Origin: JAOPZW01 sp963764585
GTDB lineage: Bacteria > Actinomycetota > Thermoleophilia > Solirubrobacterales > Solirubrobacteraceae
Assembly (NCBI GenBank): GCA_963764585.1
Contig: CAVXTB010000002.1
Span: 186,001 to 250,000, forward strand
Direction of reading: 5' to 3'
Length of the DNA: 64,000 nt
Part shown: positions 51,729-59,906 of the stretch, in pieces
Position numbering within the stretch: position 1 is the stretch's first letter
Layout of the letters: every line of letters begins with the position of its first letter
Position numbers and translations under genes: made by a program
The notes under the pieces: generated by a model
Told to the model about the DNA's origin: nothing
Database searches by the model: none
What the model saw: only the letters and a program-made list of their open reading frames with translations

Positions 51729-52568
51729 ATGATGCGATCCATGAGCACCACCCCTCCCGCGGACACCATCGTCCTGATCCACGGCCTGTGGATGACCCCG
51801 CTCAGCTGGGAGCACTGGGTCGCGCACTTCGAGGGGCGCGGCCACCGCGTGCTCGCGCCCTCCTGGCCCGGCTTCGATCGCGACATCGACGACGTCCGCC
51901 GCGACACGCAGCCCTACGAGGGGCTCGGCATCACCGAGATCGTCGACCACTACGACGAGATCATCCGCGGGCTCGACGCGCCGCCGATCGTCATGGGCCA
52001 CTCGTTCGGCGGCCTGATCACGCAGATCCTGCTCGACCGCGGGCTGGGCGCCGCCGGCGTGGCCATCGATCCCGCGCAGCCCAAGGGGGTCCTCGCGCTC
52101 CCGCTGTCGACGCTGCGCATCGTCTGGCCGGTGCTGAGCAACCCGGCCAACAAGAACAAGGCCAAGGCGCTGACCGCCGAGCAGTTCCACTACGCCTTCG
52201 GCAACACCCTCTCGGAGGCCGAGTCCAACGCGGTCTACGAGCGCTACGCGGTCCCGGCGACCAATCGCACGCTCTTCCAGGCCGGCCTGGCCAACCTCAA
52301 CCCGCGCGCGGCGAGCAAGGTCAACCTCCGCAACAACGACCGCGCGCCGCTGCTGATCATCGGCGGCGGCAGCGACCACGTCGTCCCGCCGCGGACGAGC
52401 CGGACGAACTTCAAGCTCTACCACCGGTCCAAGGCGATTACCGAGTACAAGGAGTTCCCCGGCCGCTCGCACTTCACGGTCGGCCAGGACGGCTGGGAGG
52501 AGGTCGCCGACTACGCCCTGGACTGGGCCACCAGCCATGCCCGCACGCTCGTGGCGGCGGGTGCGTGA
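51729..52568 (+). CDS. Alpha/beta hydrolase
   Basis: 279 residues. Oxyanion region TIVLIHGLWMTPLSWEHWVA, nucleophile PPIVMGHSFGGLITQILLDR (GHSFGG), Asp in LLIIGGGSDHVVPPRTSRTN and His in FPGRSHFTVGQDGWEEVADY. Substrate unknown. In-frame ATGs at 51729, 51732 and 51741 are all possible. Coupled by TGATG to the molybdopterin-type gene. It may be the first gene of the rightward operon that runs to the NhaA fusion. Confidence 0.9.
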   Translation: MMRSMSTTPPADTIVLIHGLWMTPLSWEHWVAHFEGRGHRVLAPSWPGFDRDIDDVRRDTQPYEGLGITEIVDHYDEIIRGLDAPPIVMGHSFGGLITQILLDRGLGAAGVAIDPAQPKGVLALPLSTLRIVWPVLSNPANKNKAKALTAEQFHYAFGNTLSEAESNAVYERYAVPATNRTLFQAGLANLNPRAASKVNLRNNDRAPLLIIGGGSDHVVPPRTSRTNFKLYHRSKAITEYKEFPGRSHFTVGQDGWEEVADYALDWATSHARTLVAAGA

Positions 52569-53170
52569 TGGCGCCGATCTCACGGGGATTTCGCGGACGG
52601 CGCCCACAGGTCGACCCGTCGCGGGTGCCGCCCGGCCAGTACGTGACCACCGACTTCCCGGTGCTCTCGGCCGGGCCGACCCCGCACACGCCGCTCGACG
52701 AGTGGAGCTTCACCCTCAGCGGCTCGATCGACGAGCCGGTGTCGTGGACGTGGGAGGAGCTGACCGCGCTGCCGAGCGAGACCGTCACGGTCGACATCCA
52801 CTGCGTCACCAAGTGGTCCAAGCTCGACACGGCCTGGACCGGCGTCTCGATCGACACGCTGCTCGCGGACGTCGGCACCAGCGCCGAGTACGTCACCGCG
52901 TGGTCGGACGGCGGCTACACGACCAACATGCCCTTCGAGGACGTCAGCGACGGCAAGGCCTGGATCGCCTATCGCTACGACGGCGAGCCGCTGGACCCCG
53001 AGCACGGCGGCCCCGCCCGGCTGCTCGTCCCGCACCTGTACTTCTGGAAGAGCGCGAAGTGGGTGCGCGGCCTGGAGCTGCGCGAGCAGGACGAGCCGGG
53101 ATTCTGGGAGACCTACGGCTACCACAACTACGGCGACCCCTGGAAGGAGCAGCGCTACTGGGGCGACTGA
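52568..53170 (+). CDS. Sulfite-oxidase-fold molybdopterin oxidoreductase
   Basis: 200 residues, one Mo-cofactor domain. WSFTLSGSIDEPVSWTWEEL and VTVDIHCVTKWSKLDTAWTG, where the Cys of IHC ligates molybdenum, then WIAYRYDGEPLDPEHGGPAR and YFWKSAKWVRGLEL. No Tat signal, so probably cytosolic, unlike YedY. Together with the FAD/NAD reductase encoded next it looks like a two-component NAD(P)H-linked Mo enzyme; the substrate (a sulfoxide or similar) is inference. Confidence 0.9.
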   Translation: MAPISRGFRGRRPQVDPSRVPPGQYVTTDFPVLSAGPTPHTPLDEWSFTLSGSIDEPVSWTWEELTALPSETVTVDIHCVTKWSKLDTAWTGVSIDTLLADVGTSAEYVTAWSDGGYTTNMPFEDVSDGKAWIAYRYDGEPLDPEHGGPARLLVPHLYFWKSAKWVRGLELREQDEPGFWETYGYHNYGDPWKEQRYWGD

Positions 53171-53886
53171 GCTGGCAGGTCGGGCAGGTCGTCGAGCTCC
53201 GCGACGAGACGTCGCGGGCGCGCAGCCTCGTCCTCGACTTCCCCGAATGGCAGGGCCACCGGGCCGGGCAGCACGTCGACGTGCGCCTCACCGCCGAGGA
53301 TGGCTACAAGGCGCAGCGCAGCTACTCGATCGCCTCGGCGCCCGAGGACGAGCACGTCGTGCTGACCGTCGAGCGCCTCGAGGACGGCGAAGTCTCGCCG
53401 TACCTCGTCGACGAGCTGCGCCCCGGCGACCAGCTCGAGCTGCGCGGCCCGATCGGCGGCTACTTCGTGTGGGAGGTCGGGCTCGGCGGGCCGCTGCTGC
53501 TGCTGGCCGGCGGCTCGGGCATCGTGCCGCTGCGCTGCATGCTGCGTCATCGCGCGGCCATCGGCAGCGACGTGCCGGCGCGGCTCCTGTACTCGTCGAG
53601 GGCGCTGTCCGAGGTCATCTACCGAGACGAGCTCGTGACCCTCGGCGCCGACGACGGCGTCGACGTGCGCTTCACGCTGACGCGCGAGCAGCCGCGCGGC
53701 TGGGACGGCTACGCGCGGCGCATCGACCGCGAGCTGCTTGGCGAGCTGGCATGGCCGGCCGGCGAGCAGCCGCTGACCTACATCTGCGGCCCGACCGCGT
53801 TCGTCGAGACCGCGGCCGACGCGCTCGTCGCACTCGGCCACGACCCCGCACGAATCAGGACCGAGCGCTTCGGACCGACCGGCTGA
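53167..53886 (+). CDS. Ferredoxin-NADP reductase-like FAD/NAD-binding protein
   Basis: 239 residues. FAD domain with HRAGQHVDVRLTAEDGYKAQ and RSYSIASAPED (R-x-Y-S), NAD domain with GGPLLLLAGGSGIVPLRCML and LTYICGPTAFVETAADALVA. No iron-sulfur domain. The start is a CTG at 53167 overlapping the preceding stop as CTGA; the homologous sequence SWQVGQVVELRDET follows at once and no standard start fits. Presumed electron donor to the Mo enzyme. Confidence 0.87.
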   Translation: MSWQVGQVVELRDETSRARSLVLDFPEWQGHRAGQHVDVRLTAEDGYKAQRSYSIASAPEDEHVVLTVERLEDGEVSPYLVDELRPGDQLELRGPIGGYFVWEVGLGGPLLLLAGGSGIVPLRCMLRHRAAIGSDVPARLLYSSRALSEVIYRDELVTLGADDGVDVRFTLTREQPRGWDGYARRIDRELLGELAWPAGEQPLTYICGPTAFVETAADALVALGHDPARIRTERFGPTG

Positions 53887-53890
53887 GCCG

Positions 53891-55777
53891 ATGGCCGAGG
53901 CACAGGCAACGCCCTTCTCGGGCACGACGGCATGGGCGCGCAGCATCCAGACGCCGCTGCGCAGCTTCCTGAGCACGGAGACCGGGAGTGCCGCGATCCT
54001 GCTGGCGGCGACCGTGGCCGCGCTGGTCTGGGTCAACGTCGACGCGTCGTCGTACGCATCGGTCTGGAGCACCGAGCTGTCGATCCGGGTCGGCTCCCAC
54101 GGCATCAGCAAGGACCTGGGCTACTGGGTCAACAGCGGGCTGATGACCTTCTTCTTCTTCGTCGTCGGCCTCGAGGCACGGCGCGGGTTCGACATCGGCG
54201 AGCTGCGCGAGCGGCGCCGGCTCGCACTGCCGCTGGCCGCTGCCCTCGGGGGCATGGTCGTGCCGGTGTCGATCTTCCTCGCGATCAACGCGGGGCATGG
54301 GTCGGCGCAGGGCTGGGGGACGGCGATGTCGACCGACACCGCCTTCGCGCTCGGCATGCTCGCGCTCGTCGGCCCGCGCTTCCCCGACCGCCTGCGCGCC
54401 TTCATGCTGACCATCGCGGTCGTCGACGACGTCCTCGCCCTCGCGGTCATCGCGATCGTGTACTCCGACGACGTCGTCGCGTGGGCGGTGCTGACCGCCG
54501 TCGTGCTCGTCGCGGCGGTCCCGCTCGCGGTGCGCCTGGGCATCCGCACCGGCTATGTCCACGCCGCGTTCGGCGCGGCGGCGTGGCTGGCGCTCGTCAA
54601 GTCCGGCGTCGATCCGGTCGTGGTCGGTCTCGCGCTGGGGCTCGTGACCTACGCCTACCCGGCCTCGCGCGAGGACCTCGAGCGCGCGACCGACCTGTTC
54701 CGCGGCTTCCGCGAGCAGCCGACGCCCGAGCTCGCACGCTCGGCACGGCTGGGCCTCGAATCGGCCATCTCGGCCAACGAGCGCCTCGAATTGCGCTGGC
54801 ACCCGTGGACGAGCTACGTGATCGTGCCGCTGTTCGCCCTCGCCAACGCGGGCATCGCGATCAACGCCGACTTCCTCGGGCGCGCGTACACGTCGCCGAT
54901 CACCCTCGGGATCCTCATCGGCTATGTCGTCGGCAAGCCGGTCGGCATCATCGGTGCCTCGTGGCTGGTGACGCGACTGAGCCGTGGACGCCTGCGCCCG
55001 CCGACCGGGTGGGCGGCCGTCGCGGGAAGCGGCTTCATCGCCGGCATCGGCTTTACCGTCTCGCTCCTGATCGCCGACCTCGCGTTCGAGGGCGACCAGC
55101 TCGAGGAGGCCAAGCTCGGCGTCCTCAGCGCGGCGCTGTGCGCGTCGGCGGCGACGTGGCTCGTCTTCCGCGCGACGACTATGCTGCCGCCGCAGCTGAG
55201 GATCAGGGCGCTGCTCGGGACGTCGGAGGTGATCGTCGATCTCGCGGTGCCCGTCGACCCCGACACCGACCACGTTCGCGGGCCTGAGGACGCCCCGGTC
55301 ACGCTCGTCGAGTACGGCGACTTCGAGTGCCCGTACTGCGGCCAGGCCGAGCCGGTCGTGCGCGAGCTGCTCGCCGACTTCGGGACCGACGTGCGGTACG
55401 TCTGGCGCCACCTGCCGCTCAGCGACGTCCATCCGCGTGCGCAGCTCGCCGCCGAGGCCGCCGAGGCCGCGGGCGAGCAGGGGGCGTTCTGGGAGATGCA
55501 CGACCTCCTGCTGACCCACCAGGACGCGCTGCGCCCGCCCGATCTCGCCGGCTACGCCGAGCAGCTCGGGCTCGACACCGAGCGCTTCGCCGAGACGCTG
55601 CACAGCCACACCACGACGACGCGCATCTACGACGACGTCGACGGCGCGGACCTCAGCGGCGTCTCGGGCACGCCGACGTTCTTCATCAACGGCCGCCGTC
55701 ACTACGGCGCCTACGACGTCGACACGCTGTCCGCAGAGGTGCGCGCGGCGCGGGCGCGTGCCCTGATCGCGTCCTGA
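53891..55777 (+). CDS. nhaA: NhaA Na+/H+ antiporter fused to DsbA-like thioredoxin domain
   Basis: 628 residues. Residues ~20-425 are NhaA: FFFFVVGLEARRGFDIGELR, GWGTAMSTDTAFALGMLALV, the ion-binding AVVDDVLALAVIAI, and ERLELRWHPWTSYVIVPLFA then LANAG. Residues ~450-625 are a thioredoxin/DsbA domain with LVEYGDFECPYCGQAEPVVR (CPYC) and SGTPTFFINGRRHYGAYDV. Fusions of this order occur in actinobacteria and proteobacteria; the redox domain might sit on either membrane face depending on helix count. It starts four bases after the reductase stop, so is probably in the same operon. Confidence 0.92.
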   Translation: MAEAQATPFSGTTAWARSIQTPLRSFLSTETGSAAILLAATVAALVWVNVDASSYASVWSTELSIRVGSHGISKDLGYWVNSGLMTFFFFVVGLEARRGFDIGELRERRRLALPLAAALGGMVVPVSIFLAINAGHGSAQGWGTAMSTDTAFALGMLALVGPRFPDRLRAFMLTIAVVDDVLALAVIAIVYSDDVVAWAVLTAVVLVAAVPLAVRLGIRTGYVHAAFGAAAWLALVKSGVDPVVVGLALGLVTYAYPASREDLERATDLFRGFREQPTPELARSARLGLESAISANERLELRWHPWTSYVIVPLFALANAGIAINADFLGRAYTSPITLGILIGYVVGKPVGIIGASWLVTRLSRGRLRPPTGWAAVAGSGFIAGIGFTVSLLIADLAFEGDQLEEAKLGVLSAALCASAATWLVFRATTMLPPQLRIRALLGTSEVIVDLAVPVDPDTDHVRGPEDAPVTLVEYGDFECPYCGQAEPVVRELLADFGTDVRYVWRHLPLSDVHPRAQLAAEAAEAAGEQGAFWEMHDLLLTHQDALRPPDLAGYAEQLGLDTERFAETLHSHTTTTRIYDDVDGADLSGVSGTPTFFINGRRHYGAYDVDTLSAEVRAARARALIAS

Positions 55778-55847
55778 TGCGTCACGGCCGCGGATCCTGG
55801 GAATACATCGGCCGTTCGTCGGTCACGGGGGGACGAAGGGAGCCCGC

Positions 55848-58373
55848 ATGCCACTCGCCGTTCGCGCCGCAGCGTTCACGCTCGTGCTCCTCGCCTTCGC
55901 CGCACCCGCGCAGGCGACACCGCTGCACAGCCGCCTCGCCCACCCCGGCCTCTCCGCCAACGCGCTCGCCGAGGGCGACGACGACGAGGGCGGCGAGTCC
56001 GCGGAGGAGATCCTGCGGGCCAGCGAGGAGTACGCCGAGGCGCGAACCGCGCCCGCCGACTCCGTCGACGCCGCCGCGTTCGTCGAGGCACGCAACGCCG
56101 CCAGCGCGCTGCCGGTGTTCGGCGGCTCGTGGACCGAGCTGACCACCGTCCCGTACCAGAACGACGACCCCAACTACCGCGATCCGGTGTTCTCCAACTC
56201 GTTCGCCGGATGGCGGCTGGTCAGCGGGCGCGCGACGGCGCTGGCCGTCGACCGGGGCACCGTGTGGGCGGGCTTCGCCGCCGGCGGCGTCTGGAAGAGC
56301 ACCAACGGCGGCGCGACGTGGCGCCCGGTGTTCGACAACGCCGCGTCGCTGTCGATCGGCTCGCTGGCCGTCAACCCCGCCGACCACTCGCTGTGGGTCG
56401 GCACGGGCGAGGCCAACACCAGCTCCGATGCCTACGCCGGCACCGGCATCCTGCGCTCCGGCGACGGCGGCAGGACGTTCCAGCAGGTCGGCGGCACGCA
56501 GCTTCAGAACCACCTCGTCGGCCGGCTCGCCTTCGACGGCGAGGGCGACGTCTACGCCGCGACGAGCATGGGCCTGTACAAGCGCCGGGCCAAGGACCTG
56601 ACGTCGGACTGGACGCTCGTCCTGCGCCCGGGCGTCGGCCCGTTCGGCACGACGTTCGTCAACGACGTCGTCGTCCGGCCGCACACCCACGGGCGCGGCG
56701 TGCTGGCCAACGTCGGCTGGCGCGAGGGCACCAGCTACAACGGCTTCTACTACTCCGACAAGTCCGGCCGCGCCGGAACGTGGCGCAAGCTCGACGTCAA
56801 GGGCATCGACGCCGCCGACATCGGCCGCACGACCTTCGGCTACTCCTCCGACGGCTCGCGCCTCTACGCGCTCGTGCAGTCGCCCGCCAAGCTGCTGGCG
56901 CCCGACCCGGACCAGGGCAACACGGCACTCGCAGGCCTCTTCGTGTCGCGCGGCGGCGATCCGGCCGGGCCGTACACGCTCATCGCCGACAACCCCAAGC
57001 TGCAGGCGTCGGGCTCCGCGCTCGACGACGCCGCCGGCTACGGCGTGGGCATCCAGGCCTGGTACAACCAGTTCCTCGCCGTCGATCCGTCCGACGCCCG
57101 CCACGTCTACGTCGGCCTCGAGGAGGTCTTCGAGACCACCGACGGCGGCAGGACGTTCACCACGCCGGGCCCGTACTGGAACTTCCCGTTCGCCTGCTTC
57201 GCGACCGACCCGGCGAGCTGCCCGCAGACCACCCATCCCGACCAGCACGCGATCGCGATCGGCGATGGGCGCGTCTACGTCGGCAACGACGGCGGCATCT
57301 ACACCCGGCCACTGCGCCGCGCCCAGGGCTGGACCAACGGCAACGCCACGCTGCGCACGCTGCAGTACTACTACGCCGGGCTCGGGCGTCTCGGCGGCGG
57401 CGAGGCGATCTGGGGCGGGCTGCAGGACAACGGCGAGTCGCTGCTGCTGCCGGGCGCCAAGCAGATGGTCTCGCCGTTCGGCGGCGACGGCGGTGACACG
57501 CTCGTCGATCCGAACGACGGCAACCGCGCGGTGGTGGAGTACGTCGGCCTCGACATGGCGCTGACGACCAACGGCGGGCGGTCCGACGGCACCACGCCGG
57601 CGTTCCGCGAGATCTCGCCGGCCTGCGGCGCCTTCACGTACACCCCCGATCCGTGCGACCCCAACCCGCGCTTCACCGCCCCGTTCCGCGCGGACGCGAA
57701 GGCGCCGACGACGCACTGGGTCGCCGGCGGCCAGTTCGTCTGGGACAGCACGAAGGGCTTCGACACGACGTGCTCGGCCACGGCGTGCGACTGGAAGATC
57801 ATCCACGACCTCGGGGCGCCGAGGACGACGACCGGGCTCGCGGACGTCGGCGACGTCGTGTACGCCGGGTGGTGCGGCCCGTGCAACCCGCCGACCACGC
57901 CGACGGGCGCGCCGTTCGCCTCGGGCATCGACACCAACTACGGCGGGACCTGGCACCGGGTCTCCTCGCCGGTACTGCCCAACCGCTTCGTCGCGGCGGT
58001 CATCGCCGACCCGGCCAACGCGGCGCACGTCTACGCCGTCTACAACGGCTTCTCGCGGCGCTGGATCCCCGACGGCGGGATCGGGCACGTCTTCGAGTCG
58101 ACCGACGGCGGCGCCAGCTGGACGGACATCAGCGGCAACCTGCCCGACGCGCCGGGCGACGACCTCGTCCTCGCCAACGGCGCGCTGACGCTGGCCACCG
58201 ACATCGGCGTCTTCACCGCCCGCGCGGGCGGCGGCACCGGCACGCAGTGGTCGCGCCTGGGCAGCGGCCTGCCGACGGGCGCCCCGACCAACGACCTGAC
58301 CCAGAGCCCGGACGGGCAGCGCATCGTCGCCGCCACGCACGGGCGCGGGCTGTGGAGCATCCCGACGCCGTAG
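55848..58373 (+). CDS. Secreted BNR/VPS10-like beta-propeller protein
   Basis: 841 residues. Signal peptide LAVRAAAFTLVLLAFAAPAQ. Asp-box repeats recur: GGVWKSTNGGATWRPVFDNA, ILRSGDGGRTFQQVGG, VFETTDGGRTFTTPGP, VFESTDGGASWTDISGNLPD. Such propellers occur in sialidases, photosystem-assembly and VPS10 proteins and often bind glycans; no catalytic residues are evident. HPDQHAIAIGDGRVYVGNDG is typical of a bacterial group with unknown role. Likely extracellular binding protein or glycosidase. Confidence 0.87.
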   Translation: MPLAVRAAAFTLVLLAFAAPAQATPLHSRLAHPGLSANALAEGDDDEGGESAEEILRASEEYAEARTAPADSVDAAAFVEARNAASALPVFGGSWTELTTVPYQNDDPNYRDPVFSNSFAGWRLVSGRATALAVDRGTVWAGFAAGGVWKSTNGGATWRPVFDNAASLSIGSLAVNPADHSLWVGTGEANTSSDAYAGTGILRSGDGGRTFQQVGGTQLQNHLVGRLAFDGEGDVYAATSMGLYKRRAKDLTSDWTLVLRPGVGPFGTTFVNDVVVRPHTHGRGVLANVGWREGTSYNGFYYSDKSGRAGTWRKLDVKGIDAADIGRTTFGYSSDGSRLYALVQSPAKLLAPDPDQGNTALAGLFVSRGGDPAGPYTLIADNPKLQASGSALDDAAGYGVGIQAWYNQFLAVDPSDARHVYVGLEEVFETTDGGRTFTTPGPYWNFPFACFATDPASCPQTTHPDQHAIAIGDGRVYVGNDGGIYTRPLRRAQGWTNGNATLRTLQYYYAGLGRLGGGEAIWGGLQDNGESLLLPGAKQMVSPFGGDGGDTLVDPNDGNRAVVEYVGLDMALTTNGGRSDGTTPAFREISPACGAFTYTPDPCDPNPRFTAPFRADAKAPTTHWVAGGQFVWDSTKGFDTTCSATACDWKIIHDLGAPRTTTGLADVGDVVYAGWCGPCNPPTTPTGAPFASGIDTNYGGTWHRVSSPVLPNRFVAAVIADPANAAHVYAVYNGFSRRWIPDGGIGHVFESTDGGASWTDISGNLPDAPGDDLVLANGALTLATDIGVFTARAGGGTGTQWSRLGSGLPTGAPTNDLTQSPDGQRIVAATHGRGLWSIPTP

Positions 58374-58376
58374 CGC

Positions 58377-58772
58377 TCAGCTGATGACCTCGACGGTGGC
58401 CCGGACGCCCGCGGCTCCAGCGAGCCGCGCGTCCAGCGTCACCAGCGGCAGATCGAGGATCTCGGCGAGCGCGACATAGAGCCCGTCGTAGAACGACACG
58501 TTCTTGCGCAGTGCCCATGCCCGGTCGAGCAGCCCAACGTGGGCGGCGCGTCGCATCGGCAGGTCGGCGAGGTCGGCGAGCGCGGCGTGCGCGGCCGTTG
58601 CAGGCAGCTCGCCGGCGAGCACGCCGCGGCGCAGCACATGGCCGACCTCGGCATCGACCAGGTGCGGCGCCCACAAGCTTTCCGCGTTCCCGAGCAGGCG
58701 CCCGCGCACGACGTCCGCGTGCTCGCCCCCGGCCAGGTACTCCACGAGCGCCGATGCGTCCACGACAGGCAT
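58377..58772 (-). CDS. vapC: VapC-type PIN-domain toxin
   Basis: 131 residues. Acidic residues for metal binding: PVVDASALVEYLAGG (D4), APHLVDAEVGHVLRRGVLAG (E), NVSFYDGLYVALAEILDLPL (D) and VTLDARLAG (D). VapC toxins cleave tRNA or rRNA when freed from VapB. Its ATG overlaps the VapB stop by one base. Converges on the BNR gene three bases away. Confidence 0.92.
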   Translation of the reverse strand: MPVVDASALVEYLAGGEHADVVRGRLLGNAESLWAPHLVDAEVGHVLRRGVLAGELPATAAHAALADLADLPMRRAAHVGLLDRAWALRKNVSFYDGLYVALAEILDLPLVTLDARLAGAAGVRATVEVIS

Positions 58773-59002
58773 CAGCCGTCACGCACGTCCCGCAGCGCCG
58801 ATAGCACGGTCTGCGTACGCAGGCGCGACCGGCCCCGCGACGCGACGCGAGCGTCGATCTCCTCCAGCGTCGGACGCCCCGCCGATTCCTCGAGATCGCG
58901 CTTGATGTAGTCCGACAGCGACACACCAGCTTGCGCCGCGCGCGCCTTCAGCGTCCGATGGACGTCGTCGGGCACGTTGCGCACCTGGATCATCTTGGCC
59001 AT
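58772..59002 (-). CDS. vapB: VapB/FitA-type ribbon-helix-helix antitoxin
   Basis: 76 residues: MAKMIQVRNVPDDVHRTLKA, RAAQAGVSLSDYIKRDLEES give a ribbon-helix-helix DNA-binding domain; the C-terminal half binds the toxin. ATG 59002 is chosen because the RHH strand follows; upstream frame has no homology. CATGTG repeats just upstream are the likely operator. Confidence 0.92.
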   Translation of the reverse strand: MAKMIQVRNVPDDVHRTLKARAAQAGVSLSDYIKRDLEESAGRPTLEEIDARVASRGRSRLRTQTVLSALRDVRDG

Positions 59003-59035
59003 GTGATCCACACTAACACATGTGCGTCGCATGTG
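59000..59035. promoter_or_regulatory. Three CATGTG repeats at vapBC, candidate operator
   Basis: CATGTG occurs at 59000, 59019 and 59030 on the plus strand, the second within the palindrome CACATGTG (59017-59024). RHH antitoxins bind such short repeats cooperatively. TTAGTG/TAGTGT on the minus strand could be the -10. Confidence 0.5.
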
Positions 59036-59175
59036 AGGTTGGCGGCGTGCCTCGTCGTGAGCGGCTGCGCAGAGGCGCGTCGCGTCGTGGTACAGGGCGC
59101 GCGTGTTCTGCAACACCCGTCAGAGCGCTCCTTCGTAGCGTGGTCGATAGGTGTTGTATAGTGTGTATGCACGCA

Positions 59176-59740
59176 CTTGACCTTCGCCTCGTGGCCGACC
59201 GCCTGCAGGTTCTCGCGGGTCGCCCGGAGCATCGCCAGCAGTTGGTGGCTGTCATTGGGGCCGGTGGTGACGTCGGCGGCGAGAATCACCCTGCCCTCCC
59301 CGACGACCGCCTGGGCGTTGTAGGCCTGCACGTGCGCGCCGCGGTCGCGCATGATCCGGCTATCGGGGTCGGTGATGTTGCGCTTGGCGTCGGCGGGCGG
59401 CTCGGGACCCGGCCCGTCGCCCGGTGGGCGCCCCCTCGGGTTGCGGCCGGTCCGCTCGCGGTGCTCGGCGCGGCGGGCGAGCATCGCCTCATGCTCGGCC
59501 ACGCGCGCGGCCTGCTCGGCCTCAAGCTCGCGCTTGGCGCACTCCAGCCGCTCACGGCGCGTGACCGGATCCGTCAGTTCCTGCGGGACTTCGTCGCCGC
59601 GCGCCTGGCCGAACCGGGCGTCCTCCTCGGCGTCGGTCTCGTCGGCCTCGGCCAGGATCCGGTCGACCTCCTCGTACGTGGCCGAGAGGTGATGGCCACA
59701 CCAATCGACCACGGCTCGCGAGGGCGCCCGCGGCGGCCGG
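59176..59740 (-). mobile_element. IS1182-type transposase remnant
   Basis: Open frame with HHLSATYEEVDRILAEADET, KRNITDPDSRIMRDRGAHVQ, AYNAQAVVGEGRVILAADVT and LLAMLRATRENLQAVGHEAK, the middle part of IS1182-like transposases, just before the third catalytic block. The N-terminal HTH and DDE C-terminus are missing, and no terminal repeats are visible. It joins a GH44 fragment at ~59740. Confidence 0.65.
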
Positions 59741-59905
59741 GCCGGCGTTCGACGCGCCGATGCGGAAGTTGTCGGTCTCGGTGCGGTTGCCGCCCCAGCG
59801 GTCGACCGGCAGGCCGATCTCGCGGGCCAGCGCCGGATCGGCGAAGTTCATCCCGTAGATGCCGGGGCTGATGGCGTGGCGATCGGCGCTGGCGTGATAC
59901 CCGAT
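59741..59905 (-). pseudogene. GH44-like secreted glycosidase, fragment
   Basis: HAISPGIYGMNFADPALARE, IGLPVDRWGGNRTETDNFRI then GASNAG reads like the start of the GH44-type catalytic domain (the I-S-P-x-I-Y-G-M-N-F segment). Nothing else of the gene is present: the IS remnant begins where it ends, and the histidine kinase stop lies at the other side. Probably destroyed by the insertion and later deletions. Confidence 0.6.
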
Positions 59906-59906
59906 G

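Noticed and set aside
48642..52607. A 1300-residue minus-strand protein including the histidine kinase
   Set aside because: Homology begins only at ATG 50030; the rest is a shadow of the REC-flavoprotein gene and of the plus-strand hydrolase and is low-complexity Arg/Ala.
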